Source: Glandiceps talaboti
Taxonomy: Eukaryota > Hemichordata > Enteropneusta > Spengelidae
DNA: 64,000 bases
Assembly (NCBI RefSeq): GCF_964340395.1
Contig: NC_135569.1
Coordinates: forward strand, 1,002,501 to 1,066,500
Reading direction: 5' to 3'
Part shown: positions 52,381 through 64,000 of the stretch, piece after piece
Numbering within the stretch: the first letter of the stretch is position 1
Layout: each line of letters begins with the position of its first letter
Notes under the pieces: model-generated
Told to the model about the DNA's origin: nothing
The model's database searches: none
Seen by the model: only the letters and a program-made list of their open reading frames with translations
Program-made: the position numbers and the translations under genes

Positions 52381-52656
52381 CGTGGGAAGCACATTTCATG
52401 GGTTGTGTTTTCACACTGGCAAATGCGGTGACTGGAATATGTAGCCGTGCCGTCGTACAAAGGCATTGATATAGGCTTACGTATGGTCGATAGTTCTCAA
52501 CGCATACCAATGCAAAATATGTGATTCGTGTAAGCACTTTGCTATCACCTGTTGCATCGGCATTGAACGCCCGTGTGATGGTATTTAGCAGTGTTAGGCA
52601 GGCATTGATTTCGTCGTGCTTCCCCATAGAAATGCATAGCCTGTGGGTCGTGGGAA
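52381..52656 (+). promoter_or_regulatory. Two CSL/Su(H) motifs in the same orientation
   Basis: Exact CGTGGGAA at 52381-52388 and 52649-52656, each followed by AGCAC or AAGCAC. A CACCTG E-box lies at 52546-52551. About 14 kb upstream of Hes. Confidence 0.4.
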
Positions 52657-52748
52657 AGCACGCCGTCCAAACTATGCAGCATTTGAATTTGAATCAAATC
52701 TGACTGAAAGGAAGTATGCGCAATGCGAAGGTAGTGTCGTGTTGTCAT

Positions 52749-53363
52749 CTAATTCCAAGTGGTGACGTCATCAGCAACTCGGGTTTGAACGCGAACACGT
52801 CGAACGCTCAAAACTGTCGAACTGGTCGATGGGGCTTTCTCTAGAACTGTCCATGATATGATGCTGTAAACTGTGTGTGTGGAAGTAGTATGGGATGCCC
52901 TCTTGCATGGCTTTGCGAAGATAATATTTCTACATCGCGTATTATGATGTGAAAGGACGATGAAAAATGCATCAAATTCGCCTGTAGCTTTAAACCATAG
53001 GTAAACCATTTCGTGTCTGTGGGGAAAACTGACCTTTAACCCCTCTATTAGTAGATTACAGTGAAATAAATGACATACTTGTACATTTATAAAAAAAGGT
53101 AAACCTACAAATTTACCTCGGATTATCAGGCCACAAAATGTTTTTCGTATAAATTTTGACACGTCAATTTGTTCGCGACTGAAATAACATACATAATCTT
53201 TCCTGTCGAAATTATCACAAAAGTTCTTGTTTGTCTTACATGTCTGTCTGAAAAAAATACACTTTTCCTGTAAATTTTGACGAATATTAAATTCTTGACT
53301 GTAGTAACAAACTAATATTTCCCGCCTCACAAACGTTCTTGATTGACGATAATCTTTGCACAT
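52749..53363 (-). other. Open frame of 204 codons, unrecognised, probably not a gene
   Basis: The longest non-repetitive open frame outside Hes. Its N-terminal half arises from two diverged copies of a ~125-bp unit (about 53146-53245 and 53271-53360, both with TAAATTTTGACG-like starts and CAAAAGTTCTTG/CAAACGTTCTTG ends). No domain, signal peptide or splice context is convincing. Confidence 0.15.
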
Positions 53364-54781
53364 TTTAATTTCTTTCTTTGTAATAATGGTAAAATGAATT
53401 TATTTTTCATTATATAGTTTAGCCGTTCTCCATCTTTCTGTGAAGCAATCAGTAGTTTTGACGTGCTATATAAAACAATCTAACGAGACAATACGAGATC
53501 GACCGAATATTTAACGACACAAAGTCAGAATTTTGCCTCACATTTCTTGTCATTCAATTGGCAAGTCTGTCTGCCATTCTGTGAAATTGTAGCTACACGT
53601 ATTATAGAATTCGAACTCACTGATTTCACTTGAACTTGTCAGCTTCGTAATTTTAAATTATTAAATGTTTCATTTGACTATCTAGGGTTAGTTTGACGGC
53701 TGTAAACCGTCAGAATATCCATGTTTTTAGAAGGGGGCATCGTTATTTACTGTGGAGACGAAGGAGGGGCATCATTATTTACTCTGGGGACCAGGGAGGG
53801 GCATTATTATTTACTCTGGGGTTCACTATAACGATTAAGACCACTTTCTTCGTGAGAATGGGGTATAGATTTGTTATACTGCATAATTTATGTAAAAGTA
53901 TGTATATAATATCAAGACATCATTAGTATTGATAAAATTTCTTTTTTCAGGATAAAACTCATTTAGTGTCATAACGCACAGTTCTTTTTTTTAAACTCAT
54001 AGGCATAGCTGGCAACTGTAGGAAATCGAAGTGAATTTAGTTTTTATTCAGAACAGTTTCAAATTGGTTGAACACTGTTTTTAAATATTGATCTGCACAA
54101 ATGAACCTCAGTGAAAGTTTGAATTAACCATCTTTAAGTTTGATAAAGTATTACTAAGACGGGTTCATCTTGGACTAGTTTCGCACCTTAGTAAACAGTC
54201 AAGTGAATTCATCATAAACGTACTTTGAAGAAATTTTAGAACACTTTTTCTAAAATAAACTTATAGAATATTTGTAACGTGCATGAAAAAATATCGATAA
54301 CAGGGTTGCGGTTGCGATATTTTTGTCAGATCGCCGTCTTTGAAAAAAATGAGCCCAATTCCGAATCTAAAGACTAACATTCAAATTTAAAAGTGGCGTG
54401 AATTTCGTTACTTTATTCCCATAGGACTATAGGTTGATACCGTACACCGACCTCGCTGTAACATCTACGCTACCCTGCAAAATACTCGTCGAGTTTCCTT
54501 TTTTTCAATTTTATTTTCGGTTTATGTCCTTCTTACATTGTGTGTACGTTCTTATAGGGAAGCCTATGGGAGTCCCAGAGATCCGTTACGAGCGTGTGTT
54601 TGTAGAAATAATGTCTGTAAAGAAATGGGTCCATCCAAAAGCAATGACGACAATTAAAACACATGTCGTACATAGCCACATAATAGAATACTTGTCTTTG
54701 CCGAATCTAAATTTCCCAACTGTCCTTCAGTGGGCGGAAATCTCACACTAGCTTGTATTGGAATGTTTAGAGGCCTCCCCG
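53364..54781. other. Intergenic, nothing recognised
   Basis: Contains a short imperfect triplication of GGGGCATCATTATTTACTCT-like sequence near 53735-53820 and otherwise unique DNA. Confidence 0.5.
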
Positions 54782-55613
54782 TTCCCACGATGTAATGATA
54801 ACGATATATGTATTCGAGGACGACCCACAAGTCACCAAGCACCTGGCGACTTAGGAGATGTTTTCCGGTCGCCACAACAGACGCTCATCTTGAGCTCTAG
54901 GCTAGATTTTTCTCACATTCTAGCAGTTTTTGTTTGGCGTATTATTATAAGGTTTCACGTGTGGGTGGTATAAGTGGCATATCTCTTTGTATAAATAGCT
55001 TTATGATGAATCGAGGGTCGCCTACAATATTTCTTTCGTTTCATTTTACGGATGATTTCAATTGATATTACGAACCTCGCACTTGCTCGGTATTTAAACA
55101 AACAATAGAAACATGAAAAGGCGAGTCGTAAAAAGTCGTCTGCAGCCGCTCTTTTATTGCTGTAAACCAGCTCCCCCCCCCCCATCCTCACCCCTATAAT
55201 TGCATCAATGCATGTACATACGGTAACTGTACCGCACCGTAGTGTGGGAACATTCATCTTAAGAAAAAAGAGTTAATTAAGTCGTTAATTACCAACTTTC
55301 TATTCTTTTTGTGTATCACTCCTTGCTCGTTCGGCCAAACGGTCATACGAACGTCCCGTGAGAAACACAGGAACAGATTAAGATTATAGACCGTATGGTC
55401 GGGTACGCTTAGACGTGGGAACGTGGCAGCGATGGCCGAGTAAGCTTAGACGTGGGAACGTGGCAGAGACGGACATCGACACAAAACAAGACCTCGATTG
55501 CGGATCGCTTTCACTGTTGAACCTCATCAATCGAACGTTTGTATTTTTGTCTTAGAAAGTCGCTTAAAATTGTCGTATAGGGCACTTGCATCCGAGCATG
55601 ACAGTCGTGGGAA
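54782..55613. promoter_or_regulatory. Cluster of five CSL/Su(H) motifs
   Basis: TTCCCACG at 54782-54789, TGTGGGAA at 55243-55250, and CGTGGGAA at 55414-55421, 55451-55458 and 55606-55613: five perfect motifs in 832 bp, the densest group in the window. A CACCTG E-box is at 54840-54845. No gene is evident beside it. The nearest supported gene is Hes, about 17 kb away, so this is a candidate distal enhancer, or it belongs to a gene beyond the window. Confidence 0.5.
55407..55466 (+). repeat. 37-bp tandem duplication carrying a CSL motif
   Basis: GCTTAGACGTGGGAACGTGG followed by CAG occurs at 55407-55429 and 55444-55466. The duplication copied the CSL site. Confidence 0.85.
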
Positions 55614-57420
55614 GAAGATAATTCTCGTAATCCATCTATTCATCTAGAGAGGAAGATGAAGAGCAATAATTGTCTTGTCTCTGTTTGTAAAAGATCTTTA
55701 AAGATAAACAAATAGATAAATAAACAAAGACGGAATGATGAATGGAGTGTGTAGCCATGAACAGTCTTGACAAATGACTGTTGGATTGTTCAACCACGAT
55801 TTGTGCCATATACAAGCGAACGAGAAACGCTTACTTACAATTCAAACCACGCGGCGTTGCTGGTTTGTTTCCAGTGTTGTCCAGATGAGGGCTCCCTGCA
55901 AACAATTTAAAGCGCAGATTTGTTGAGTGTGTATTCCGACAAAACTGTACTACAAATATATCAATGAACCCAAATAAGTGATGTCTTGTGCCACAGTGGG
56001 TGGGGTAGGGAAGGGATGCCCCCCCCCCCCCCCCCAAGGAGAGATACCACGTCTCTATACTTTCAAATGCGGATGAGAGATGTGAAAGGCGTATTTTCGT
56101 ACTTGTGTGATTGTTATGGGTTGTTGCAGATTGTTTACAAAAACAGACGAGACAATTTTTACGTTATCATAGAAGCGGTGGAAAATTGTTACATAGCTTC
56201 CTCTTTCAAGCTAGAGGAAGGGTGGAAGTGGGAGAAAAGGAAAGAAAGAGAGACGGGGAGACAGAGAGAGTCAGACAGCCAGACTAAGACACACAGAGAA
56301 TTGCGGCTTGTACGAATTGGTTTGATATATTATATTTTCATTCATTTTCATATAATTGATAATTTTGAGATGGCGCCATTGTTGCTGTATTGTACTCTTA
56401 TTGTAAGGTGTTGCGTCATAATATTGTGTTATTATTTTATTGGTGTGATTTGTCTTGTCACAAGTTGAAAATAAAATGAAAGTACGACCGACCACCTGTT
56501 GATTTATATCTATGAATGACTCGACACTTGTCTCAATGTCTCCATGATGTACCCATACTCTGATAACGCCATCGCATTTTTGGTCGTCGACCACATGAAT
56601 GAAAAGCTCAGAGTGAAAATGTGCAGACAGTGAGGTTTCGTGTTGAATAACGAATCGGATGCTGATAATGAAAGCTGAATGAGAATCAGATACTGAAAAT
56701 TGTGCTATTAATGACGTAATACACTCATTTGAGCAATTCCGTGAATTGTACATGCATCACGAGGAAATTGTGACGTCATAAACTCGCTGAAATTTATATA
56801 AGATTTTTTCTCGTATTTCTTTGTCTTATTGCTTTAAATTAAAGACTGTAGATGATGTAACAGACAAGCGCAATGAATAAGGTTACATGAGCAGTGCCAA
56901 GAATCAAATAATAAAGAGGAAATCGTGACGTCATTAATTTGTTGATGCTCTCTAGACTGAGAAACTCGTCTTTCCAGCTTTTTTCTTTCTTTGCGTAAAC
57001 TTCTTAGGGCTGTTGATGATGTAACACGCATACGCGACGAATAAACTTACACAGACAATTCCTAGAATCATACACAGTCTCAAAGAGAGCGATTAAGAAG
57101 CAACATGTTTATGTCGTCGCCATTTCCTCCATGAATATGTATCAAGTCTGTCATTAATTTGTTTCGGTTTTAAAATAAAAATGCTTTGAAGTAAGACATA
57201 AGTGCGATTTTTTCCCTCTTTTTTGCTCGATACCAGTGATTTTAAGTCTCATGTAGGATTGTTTGTGGTTGCTGAAACATTTGATGTTGTCATTTGAATA
57301 ATTCATATAACCAAGGACAAAGAAGCAGCGACAGACATTCAAATCATCTTCACTTAGCTGATGTTTTCGTTGGGAAGCGTTTGTCAATATGTATGTAGTC
57401 GCCGTTCCTTTCTACCGCGG
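55614..57420. other. Intergenic, no gene recognised
   Basis: Open frames of 160 codons on both strands (55986-56468 and 56271-56753) overlap and show no domain. The first begins through a 17-base C run. Nothing else is supported. Confidence 0.45.
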
Positions 57421-57545
57421 TATGGTGGTATGAGATTTGGTCTTGTTTGGTGGTATGAGATTTGGCCTTGTTTGGTGCTATGAGATTTGGCCTTGTTTGT
57501 TGGTCTCAGATTTGGTCTTGTTTGTTGGTCTCAGATTTGACTTTG
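57421..57545 (+). repeat. 25-bp tandem repeat, five copies
   Basis: TGAGATTTGG-type cores at 57431, 57456, 57481, 57506 and 57531. The first three units read TATGAGATTTGG and the last two TCTCAGATTTG. Confidence 0.9.
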
Positions 57546-57761
57546 AGAGTAACATTTTGGCAGCGCAAAAACATCTCGTCGATTGAAACAAACGATTAGT
57601 TTGTAAATATCTAAAAAAAAGTAAATGACAAAAAGTTGAAGAAGCCTAATAATACAAATAACTATACAGAAAACATCGCAAATTTTAAAAGTTGATCGCC
57701 AAATGTCTGTGGTTGTATCCCAGATCACCAACGAGTTTGATTGGCTGAGATTATTTGAAAG

Positions 57762-57782
57762 CATGGAAGTAGAACTTCCATG
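57762..57782. repeat. Short hairpin, 9-bp arms
   Basis: CATGGAAGT and ACTTCCATG around AGA. It shares its arm sequence with the hairpin at 25064-25090. Confidence 0.6.
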
Positions 57783-58863
57783 TTGAAAGTAATCATGGGA
57801 AAAGGTGTTATAACCAATAACACACCGAACACAAAAAAGTAATAGTCAACTGAAAAAAAATGTACATTGAAAAAGGTTTGATCTTCAAAAAATTTCAAAA
57901 TTAACTTGAGGACGATTGGGTTGATTGTTTTAGTGTTTTCCATATCATATGCAACTTATAACTCCATTTGTGTCTAGTCACGGTGGATCGTGTCTATTCA
58001 CTGTCAATGTGTTGTTCTGTCTAGACGATTACTGTTACTATAGAAACCAATTCTCTTGAAAATTTAAGGAAACATCATCAGACTTCAGAAAAATCTTATC
58101 AACACTGCTTCTTTTCACGTCAAAAATCTTAGCAACATTACCACATATATGAGCTACTCATATCTTATCAGAGTCATACCCACATCATATACACTGTAAC
58201 AAAACAGCACATGTAACATTTGTACTTCCGAGTCAGTTAGTCCATTTATGTATTAGGGAACATATACATCGGATTCCATGGTTAGTCATACTAGTATACG
58301 AGGAGAAGACCATTGTGTAGAGTGTTGGTGAGATTTTGACAGGCCAAATGCTAAGACTTAGCAATGCTAGTAAGATGTCTGTTTAGCCAGAGAATAATAC
58401 ATAGCAACTATAATTTTTTTGTCAAAAGACTTGACTAATGTATTGTGGAAGGTGATCGTGAGCGCATTGTTGAAATAAGTTATACTATGTAAGCTGTCAT
58501 TAAAATGTACCCTCTCCATTTCATAACCTATTAATTTACTAATTGCAATCTCATCTCCTCTTTAACACATTTTACGATTAAATATTGACGTGACTGCATA
58601 TCTAATACATTTGACACGTTTTGAGCAACAAAGTGCTTTTGTATTTATTTTCTGAACCAATGAATATTAATGAGCGTTACACATTTTGAAATAATGAACC
58701 CTGCATATTCATTTGACATGATTGACATGACCCCTGGATTTTCGATATGGTGCCTGGATATTTGCATGCAGTGACTGACATGTGATATGGACTTATTTAT
58801 TCTCAATCCCAAAACATTTAGAGACAACGCCACACCCGAATCAAATCCTAAATTCGTCCCCCA

Positions 58864-59025
58864 AATTTAATTAAACCCAGTTCAAGTTATCAAAAATTAG
58901 ATAGGTAATTAAATTGTAAATCAATTGAAGTTTTACAGATAGTTTGAATTTTACCTTTAATTACAAGCAAAGTCAATTCGGTCAATTCATAGTCAAGTAA
59001 TTAAATTATAAAATTAATTAAAGTG
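58864..59025. promoter_or_regulatory. Cluster of TAATTA homeodomain-type motifs
   Basis: TTAATTAAA, GTAATTAAA, TTAATTAC, GTAATTAAA and TTAATTAAAG within about 160 bp. The density may simply reflect the high AT content. Confidence 0.25.
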
Positions 59026-59310
59026 AATTACGTTTAAAAATGTTATCGGACGTGTTGTTTTTCTCAAGTAAGTTCTAATTGACGTTCGAATTTCCTCTCT
59101 GTTTGTGTGTATCAGTTTGGTTGTACGCTACGGAATGAGTGACTTTCCGACTTCAATATTTAGAGGAGGGTGGGGTGGTTATTTCAGTGTCGCAAAGGTA
59201 GATAATGGATAAACTCATAAAAGTGACGTGATACACTGTTGTCAAAGTGTTTCACATTCGTCAAAATAATATGGGCCGAGGTGTAAAATATTAAGTGCCT
59301 CAGCTAAAAC

Positions 59311-59324
59311 GTTTGGCGCCAAAC
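59311..59324. promoter_or_regulatory. E2F-type palindrome
   Basis: GTTTGGCGCCAAAC is a perfect 14-bp palindrome and contains both half sites of the TTTSGCGC E2F/DP consensus. No promoter is evident next to it. Confidence 0.3.
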
Positions 59325-60248
59325 AGTATTCCAGATGTAGAGAAAGTTTTATTAAGCAAACTCAATATAAATGATTTTGCGATTTTTTTAGTTGCATAAA
59401 TCATCGTGACTTTGCTGATATTCCGAGCAATTTAGTGCCATTCTGAGTTGTAACTTTAGTATCTTTGTGTTGTCCAACGAGTCAATAATAATGGTTGTCG
59501 TTTTCCAAGACAACACACGTGTCATCCAGACGTCTTCAATTATGATACCTTCCTAGACAACCAGTTGCATCAGGATGCATCACTTTTAAATTACCTGTCA
59601 TCTTTTTCAAAAGAATGAACAAATTAGAGGGTTTGGGCACGCACATTTACAAAAAGTCACAACAATTACTAATGTAAATGTAACCCATTCCAACTCCAGA
59701 GAAAGCTATTTCAATTTCACGCATTTTAAGACCTTCACAATTAAAACAGATAATCCCATTAAATTATCATAATTTTATGCATGGCAATTTCACGCATTTT
59801 AATTGCGTAACAATAGAAACATGTCACCTCCCCATTGCACGTGGACGTTCTCTCACGCGATTTCAACCAGCTGACAGACATTCTTACGTGAATCACTCGC
59901 CATCATTCAACAAGATTGTTTCACTCACAATGTAATTGTTTAAACCTATTCTCCGTAAAAAACATCAATTCCACTCGAGTGATAATGACATAAGATCTTT
60001 TCCCGGGAAACCACAATCGTTGGTATTTAATATGACGTTAGACTAACTAAATTCCAATTTTCGTTGACGACCACGCCACGTGTCCATTAGTTTTCTTTGC
60101 TGATACAATTTTCAAATCCTTCCGTGTCCGAGTCAATTTTGACCTAAAATAACTATTATCGTTATGGACTATATGGTACACTTTTCACGAATTTGGACAA
60201 TATAGTTATACTCACATTTTAATTTTAAAGGAGTTCTCCGTTTGTGTG

Positions 60249-60332
60249 TATGAGAGAGGGGGAGGGAGAGAGGGAGGAAGAGATTGAGGGAGGGCAGGGA
60301 GAGAGGGAGGAAGGAGAGAGAGAGAGCGAGAG

Positions 60333-60392
<60 letters not shown>

Positions 60393-60412
60393 GTAGGGAG
60401 AGAGAGAAGGGG
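60249..60412. repeat. GA/GAGG microsatellite
   Basis: Imperfect GGGA/GAGG blocks, then about 50 bp of pure (GA)n at 60337-60386, then GA-rich sequence. Confidence 0.95.
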
Positions 60413-63263
60413 AGGTGAAAGAGGGAAGATATGTAGAGCGACAGTTATATAGAGAGATGTATATAGAGAGAAGTGGGAAGAGGGTAGAGGAGAGAATTAC
60501 AGAAAGTTATAAACGTGTGTAACAAACTGCCTACATGTATATATAGTTAGACATGTCGAAATACAAGCATTCCAAACTCAAGACACAACTCTGACCTCTG
60601 ACCCAAGATGTTAACAAATATGCAAATATGCAAATATGCAAATATGCAACTAGACTTTCAAAACCAGGTTCTCACATTAGTGTTATCTTGTCAGTGTTGC
60701 CATATGAATTACATAGGATTATTCTTTTGTTCTAGGCCAAGTTTTTCTTTAGCTCTGCCAGACAACTATTTTTGACATCCAAAATTTAAGAGATTGATCT
60801 TTAAAAGTGGCAACCCGGAGTCTAAATAAAAGACAGAAAAGAAATCTCGCGTACTTTTGTTGAGAGAAAGAAAAAAGGAAAAAAAACGTTTTACACCGAA
60901 ACGGTTCTTTCTACAGTGCTTTAAGATACATGGTGTTGTTCAACCCTATCAGGTTTCTACACCTGAATGGTAGCTGACAGTGTCGCACGAATGTCACATG
61001 CCTTTGATTATTTTCATAATTCATGTTTGTTGTAATAAGTATTGAAAAATTATACTCTTCCATTCATTTACTAGTTTTTAAGGAACAATTCCAATCAGAC
61101 GTCATGTTATATTACAATAAAGTAGAGAATACGTTTCTTACATCTTGTCGATAACAATACAGACATTTCAAGCATTAATATCCATAGTCTCTGTGTCTGT
61201 CACACACTCGTCTGTCCGAGTCAGTGGAGCAGTGTTGTAAAAGAACTCTATCTCCCTGCAAACTAGGCGTCAAGTAAACATGCATCTTGTAGTAATACTA
61301 GTTAGCACCTTCCCGAGAACGTTGCAACGGGAGACAACATCGCAGCGGTGTCATTATCGCCCGTTTGTCATTTGCAAAACGACTGGATGTCAATAATTGT
61401 GACGAAGTATTCTGGTGCCATTCCTATGTATGTCTACTACACATAATGGCGTCATGGCTGTTGGCGATAACTTTGAATGATGGCATATTTTAACACGTGT
61501 CAAACATCCGGAACGATCCTTTCAACATTTGAGCTTGTCAATGATATGATGTTTTTTTACGTTCTGTAACCTTGACAGTTGTTAAGTACGACTCACAGAA
61601 TACAAAACTTGTCATTTCATAGAAGATACAGCTAGCAGCTTGAACGAGGCATTGTCTAACCACAGATGTAATACTCAGTAATATACCCATGGTCCAACCA
61701 TCCCAACACAATATTTTGAAAAGTAAATGGTATACAGAAAACTCATTTAGTATCATAACCATGTTGATTTGTTCCCCTAATTGAATATAAAAGCGCTCTG
61801 GGGTTGTTTTCTTTACCATCTTGGTATAGTTTCTGGGTGCACACGGATACGTATTTGGTTCCAATCTCAAATAAACGTTTTCAGCTGCTAAAATTTACAG
61901 AAAAGTGTGGTAAAATGATTTGTTCGAGGTCTTTGACGAAAAAAAACTGTTCCTAGTGGATAATGTATTCACATGGGTATGTTCTCATACCCGGTAAGTT
62001 TGAAATCCTAAACTAAATACAAATAAATGAATATTGGTCTGGTATTTTAATCATCATTACGATAAAAAAAAATTCTCTCCCTGTTTAAAATCAAATGTCA
62101 TGTTTCTCTTGTCCATTTAATTGACTGTTTCCAGACATGCGTGTGAATGCCATCAAAAGTCTATGGCGCGTCTGTAGTTTTCAGTTTGTCAGTTTTAAGG
62201 GGACATACGCCTGAAAGCCAGATAAAGAGTGGTTTCCGCAATGTATCCACCCCTTCCACTCTCATGACTTTATTTCTTAATTGAATTGAATTGATTTCAA
62301 AAAAGTAACCAGACTATGATAGAAACGCTGTTCGAAATTAATTTAAAAGTCAAACTCACTTCCTTGCTTTCTCCTGGGTAGACGCATCGGTTGCTTAGCA
62401 ACAGGGGCATCCGAATACAATGCGGCTATAGAACGATGTCTCCCCCCATTTACGGGAAGAGCGTCTTAACTGATCCTGAAACCATTTCAAGTTGATACAA
62501 TAAATTGCGTCAAAACAGAAAGAGAAAGGCCTTGTGTTAGATTAGGATTAAATTCTAATGACTATCACACATCTGCAAAACTTGACAATTTCATTTTAAC
62601 ATTGATTTCACGTTCGAATGAACGTATTTTGCAATCGGCTACAAATACTCGATGCCCAAAACCAAACTCCCATTGAATGGTCGGAGGTACAAGTAACTTC
62701 ATCAATTCCTCTTATTTAATAGCACGCAATATATTAAGACGAGCACGTGGCACAAACTAAATCATACTAAATGAGACTTAAATTAGGGGCAACCATTGCC
62801 AGGTCAAAAGTCAACAAATAGTATTTTTAATTATCACATCTTAAACAAATTATGAAAGTCAGCTGGCAACACAACATTTGAAATATACAACAAATAATCC
62901 CCATTTAGACCACATTGTATTTACAATCCAAATTATTTTTTTCTCTCGGAATTTTAGCATAAAAATTGACAATTTCTGTCCAACATATACTTGTCTTCGA
63001 GAATCCGAAAAGAACGATACAACAAAACCAGTATATATGCTTCCCTGAATAATATCAAATTGTTCAGATCTTAACTATATCCAATAACATAATCAATATC
63101 AAGTTGTTCGATTCATTCGATGGAATTGAAGATGTTCTTCTAGTATTGTTAGTACTATTCATGACATAATGTAGGGTTCTCCGACTTTTTATCAATTAAT
63201 TTATGTGAGTAGTGTAGAATATGGGATATCAGTGCCAACTCTGTGTCCATCTTTACTCAAACA
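60413..63263. other. Intergenic, no gene recognised
   Basis: AT-rich DNA with octamer repeats at 60620-60651. A 110-codon frame at 61538-61870 (minus) has no recognisable domain. Confidence 0.5.
60620..60651 (+). promoter_or_regulatory. Tandem POU octamer motifs
   Basis: ATGCAAAT occurs exactly at 60620-60627, 60628-60635 and 60636-60643, then ATGCAACT. The repeat unit is the POU/Oct octamer itself. It may be a microsatellite that happens to spell the motif. Confidence 0.4.
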
Positions 63264-63579
63264 ACTTTTACTAGCTCTATGTGCATCAAAGATGACAGTC
63301 TCAAGTCAGGCTCAAGTAACTCTTAAAAGTCATGTCATTTTAGGTCATCTCAAGTCGTATTCAATTCCTTGACCAGTCAAGTCCAGATAGAGACATGAAC
63401 GTTGAATAACCAAATCATTGCGTGATCAAGGTCCGTAGGTGACGGATCGAAAAGTCGCATTCGTTTTCCAAAGTAACTATATTGCACCGTCCCATATTCA
63501 AATATATTATTATTATTACTCTTGCCTGACTTGAGATTGTCTTGAGACTGTCAGTTTTGATGTACATAGCTAGTACAAG
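63264..63579. mobile_element. Foldback element with ~47-55-bp inverted arms
   Basis: The left arm (63264-63310: TTTTACTAGCTC, GCATCAAAGATGACAGTCTC, AAGTCAGG) is the imperfect reverse complement of the right arm (63525-63579: CCTGACTTGAG, GAGACTGTCAGTTTTGATGT, CTAGTACAAG). The right arm has about 9 extra bases. The ~210-bp centre has no open frame. It is like the 58-361 element in structure but not in sequence. Confidence 0.55.
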
Positions 63580-64000
63580 CAGACAAACGTACGTACTTCA
63601 GTAAAGACAGACACATGGCGACTAGGGTTGGAATTGATACACCATACTCTATACTATTACTACTCCATGTATATCTGGATACCAGATCTGTGTTCTACCA
63701 ATGCATACAGGTATAGGTACCCCGGTTTGACTAAACCATCGAAAAAAATGTCGAATTATTTTTAATCATAAAGCGTGTATACCAGGTTTGGGTTCTGTCG
63801 ACTACGATAGCAAGTGGTCATGTATGTTTTAGTACGTTTAATGCTATCATAGCAACAATAATAACAAAACAAACAAACAAAAATAAACAAACGTATACAC
63901 TGTCTTACCCTCATAAGGAAAGTGTAAATGGCAGTCAGAGATGTAAAGAATGTGAAACTATAAAACAAGAACTGTATGCTATAGTTTGTGTATATATATG
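63580..64000. other. Intergenic, nothing recognised
   Basis: AT-rich sequence to the window end. The open frame at 63762-63968 shows no domain. Confidence 0.5.

Larger units (their letters stand above)
57546..60248. other. Intergenic, AT-rich, no gene recognised
   Basis: Holds a short hairpin at 57762-57782, a TAATTA-rich stretch at 58864-59025 and an E2F-type palindrome at 59311-59324, listed separately. Confidence 0.5.

Noticed and set aside
58864-59025. TAATTA cluster as a strong homeodomain enhancer
   Set aside because: The stretch is extremely AT-rich, so the motifs may be expected by composition. Kept only as a low-confidence feature.

Overview
This is AT-rich animal nuclear DNA. The evidence is a spliced gene with GT-AG introns, abundant di-, tri- and tetranucleotide microsatellites, minisatellites and foldback elements, and almost no coding sequence. 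The one gene I can support is a Hes/hairy-type bHLH-Orange repressor on the minus strand (36542-38120, four coding exons, 355 residues, C-terminal WRPW). The protein resembles Hes1/Hes4-type proteins of deuterostomes, so a marine invertebrate deuterostome (hemichordate, cephalochordate or echinoderm) is my best guess. The taxon is not proven by the sequence.

Layout. 1-2650: foldback element, a 44-bp tandem repeat and a CT microsatellite. 2651-13017: two copies of the same ~5.1-kb sequence on either side of a 100-N gap. Copy 1 ends at the gap and copy 2 starts at it, so this is most likely an unmerged contig overlap between two alleles, not a biological duplication. 13018-22300: a decaying tandem array built around a GGCGCC palindrome, then intergenic DNA with long ACAT and ATCT microsatellites. 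22300-36140: intergenic DNA with six CSL/Su(H)-type motifs, an interspersed repeat with a tetranucleotide tail, a 21-bp inverted repeat and a 15-copy 73-bp minisatellite. 36145-38450: the Hes gene with its 3' UTR and promoter. 38450-55620: intergenic DNA with many more CSL motifs, a 0.5-kb GAT/GGT block and an ATCT block. 55620-64000: intergenic DNA with a 25-bp tandem repeat, a TAATTA cluster, an E2F-type palindrome, tandem POU octamers and a second foldback element.

How it fits together. The notable signal is regulatory. I counted 22 perfect YGTGGGAA motifs (high-affinity CSL/Su(H)/RBPJ sites), all between 22.3 and 55.6 kb and surrounding the Hes gene. None lie in the first 22.3 kb or the last 8.4 kb. 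Three are within 500 bp of the Hes start codon, one of them on the predicted transcription start. The predicted Hes 3' UTR carries an 8-mer match to the miR-7 seed (a GY box), as known for fly Notch-target bHLH genes. I read the window as a compact Notch-target gene in a large, apparently gene-free regulatory domain. All counts were made by eye.
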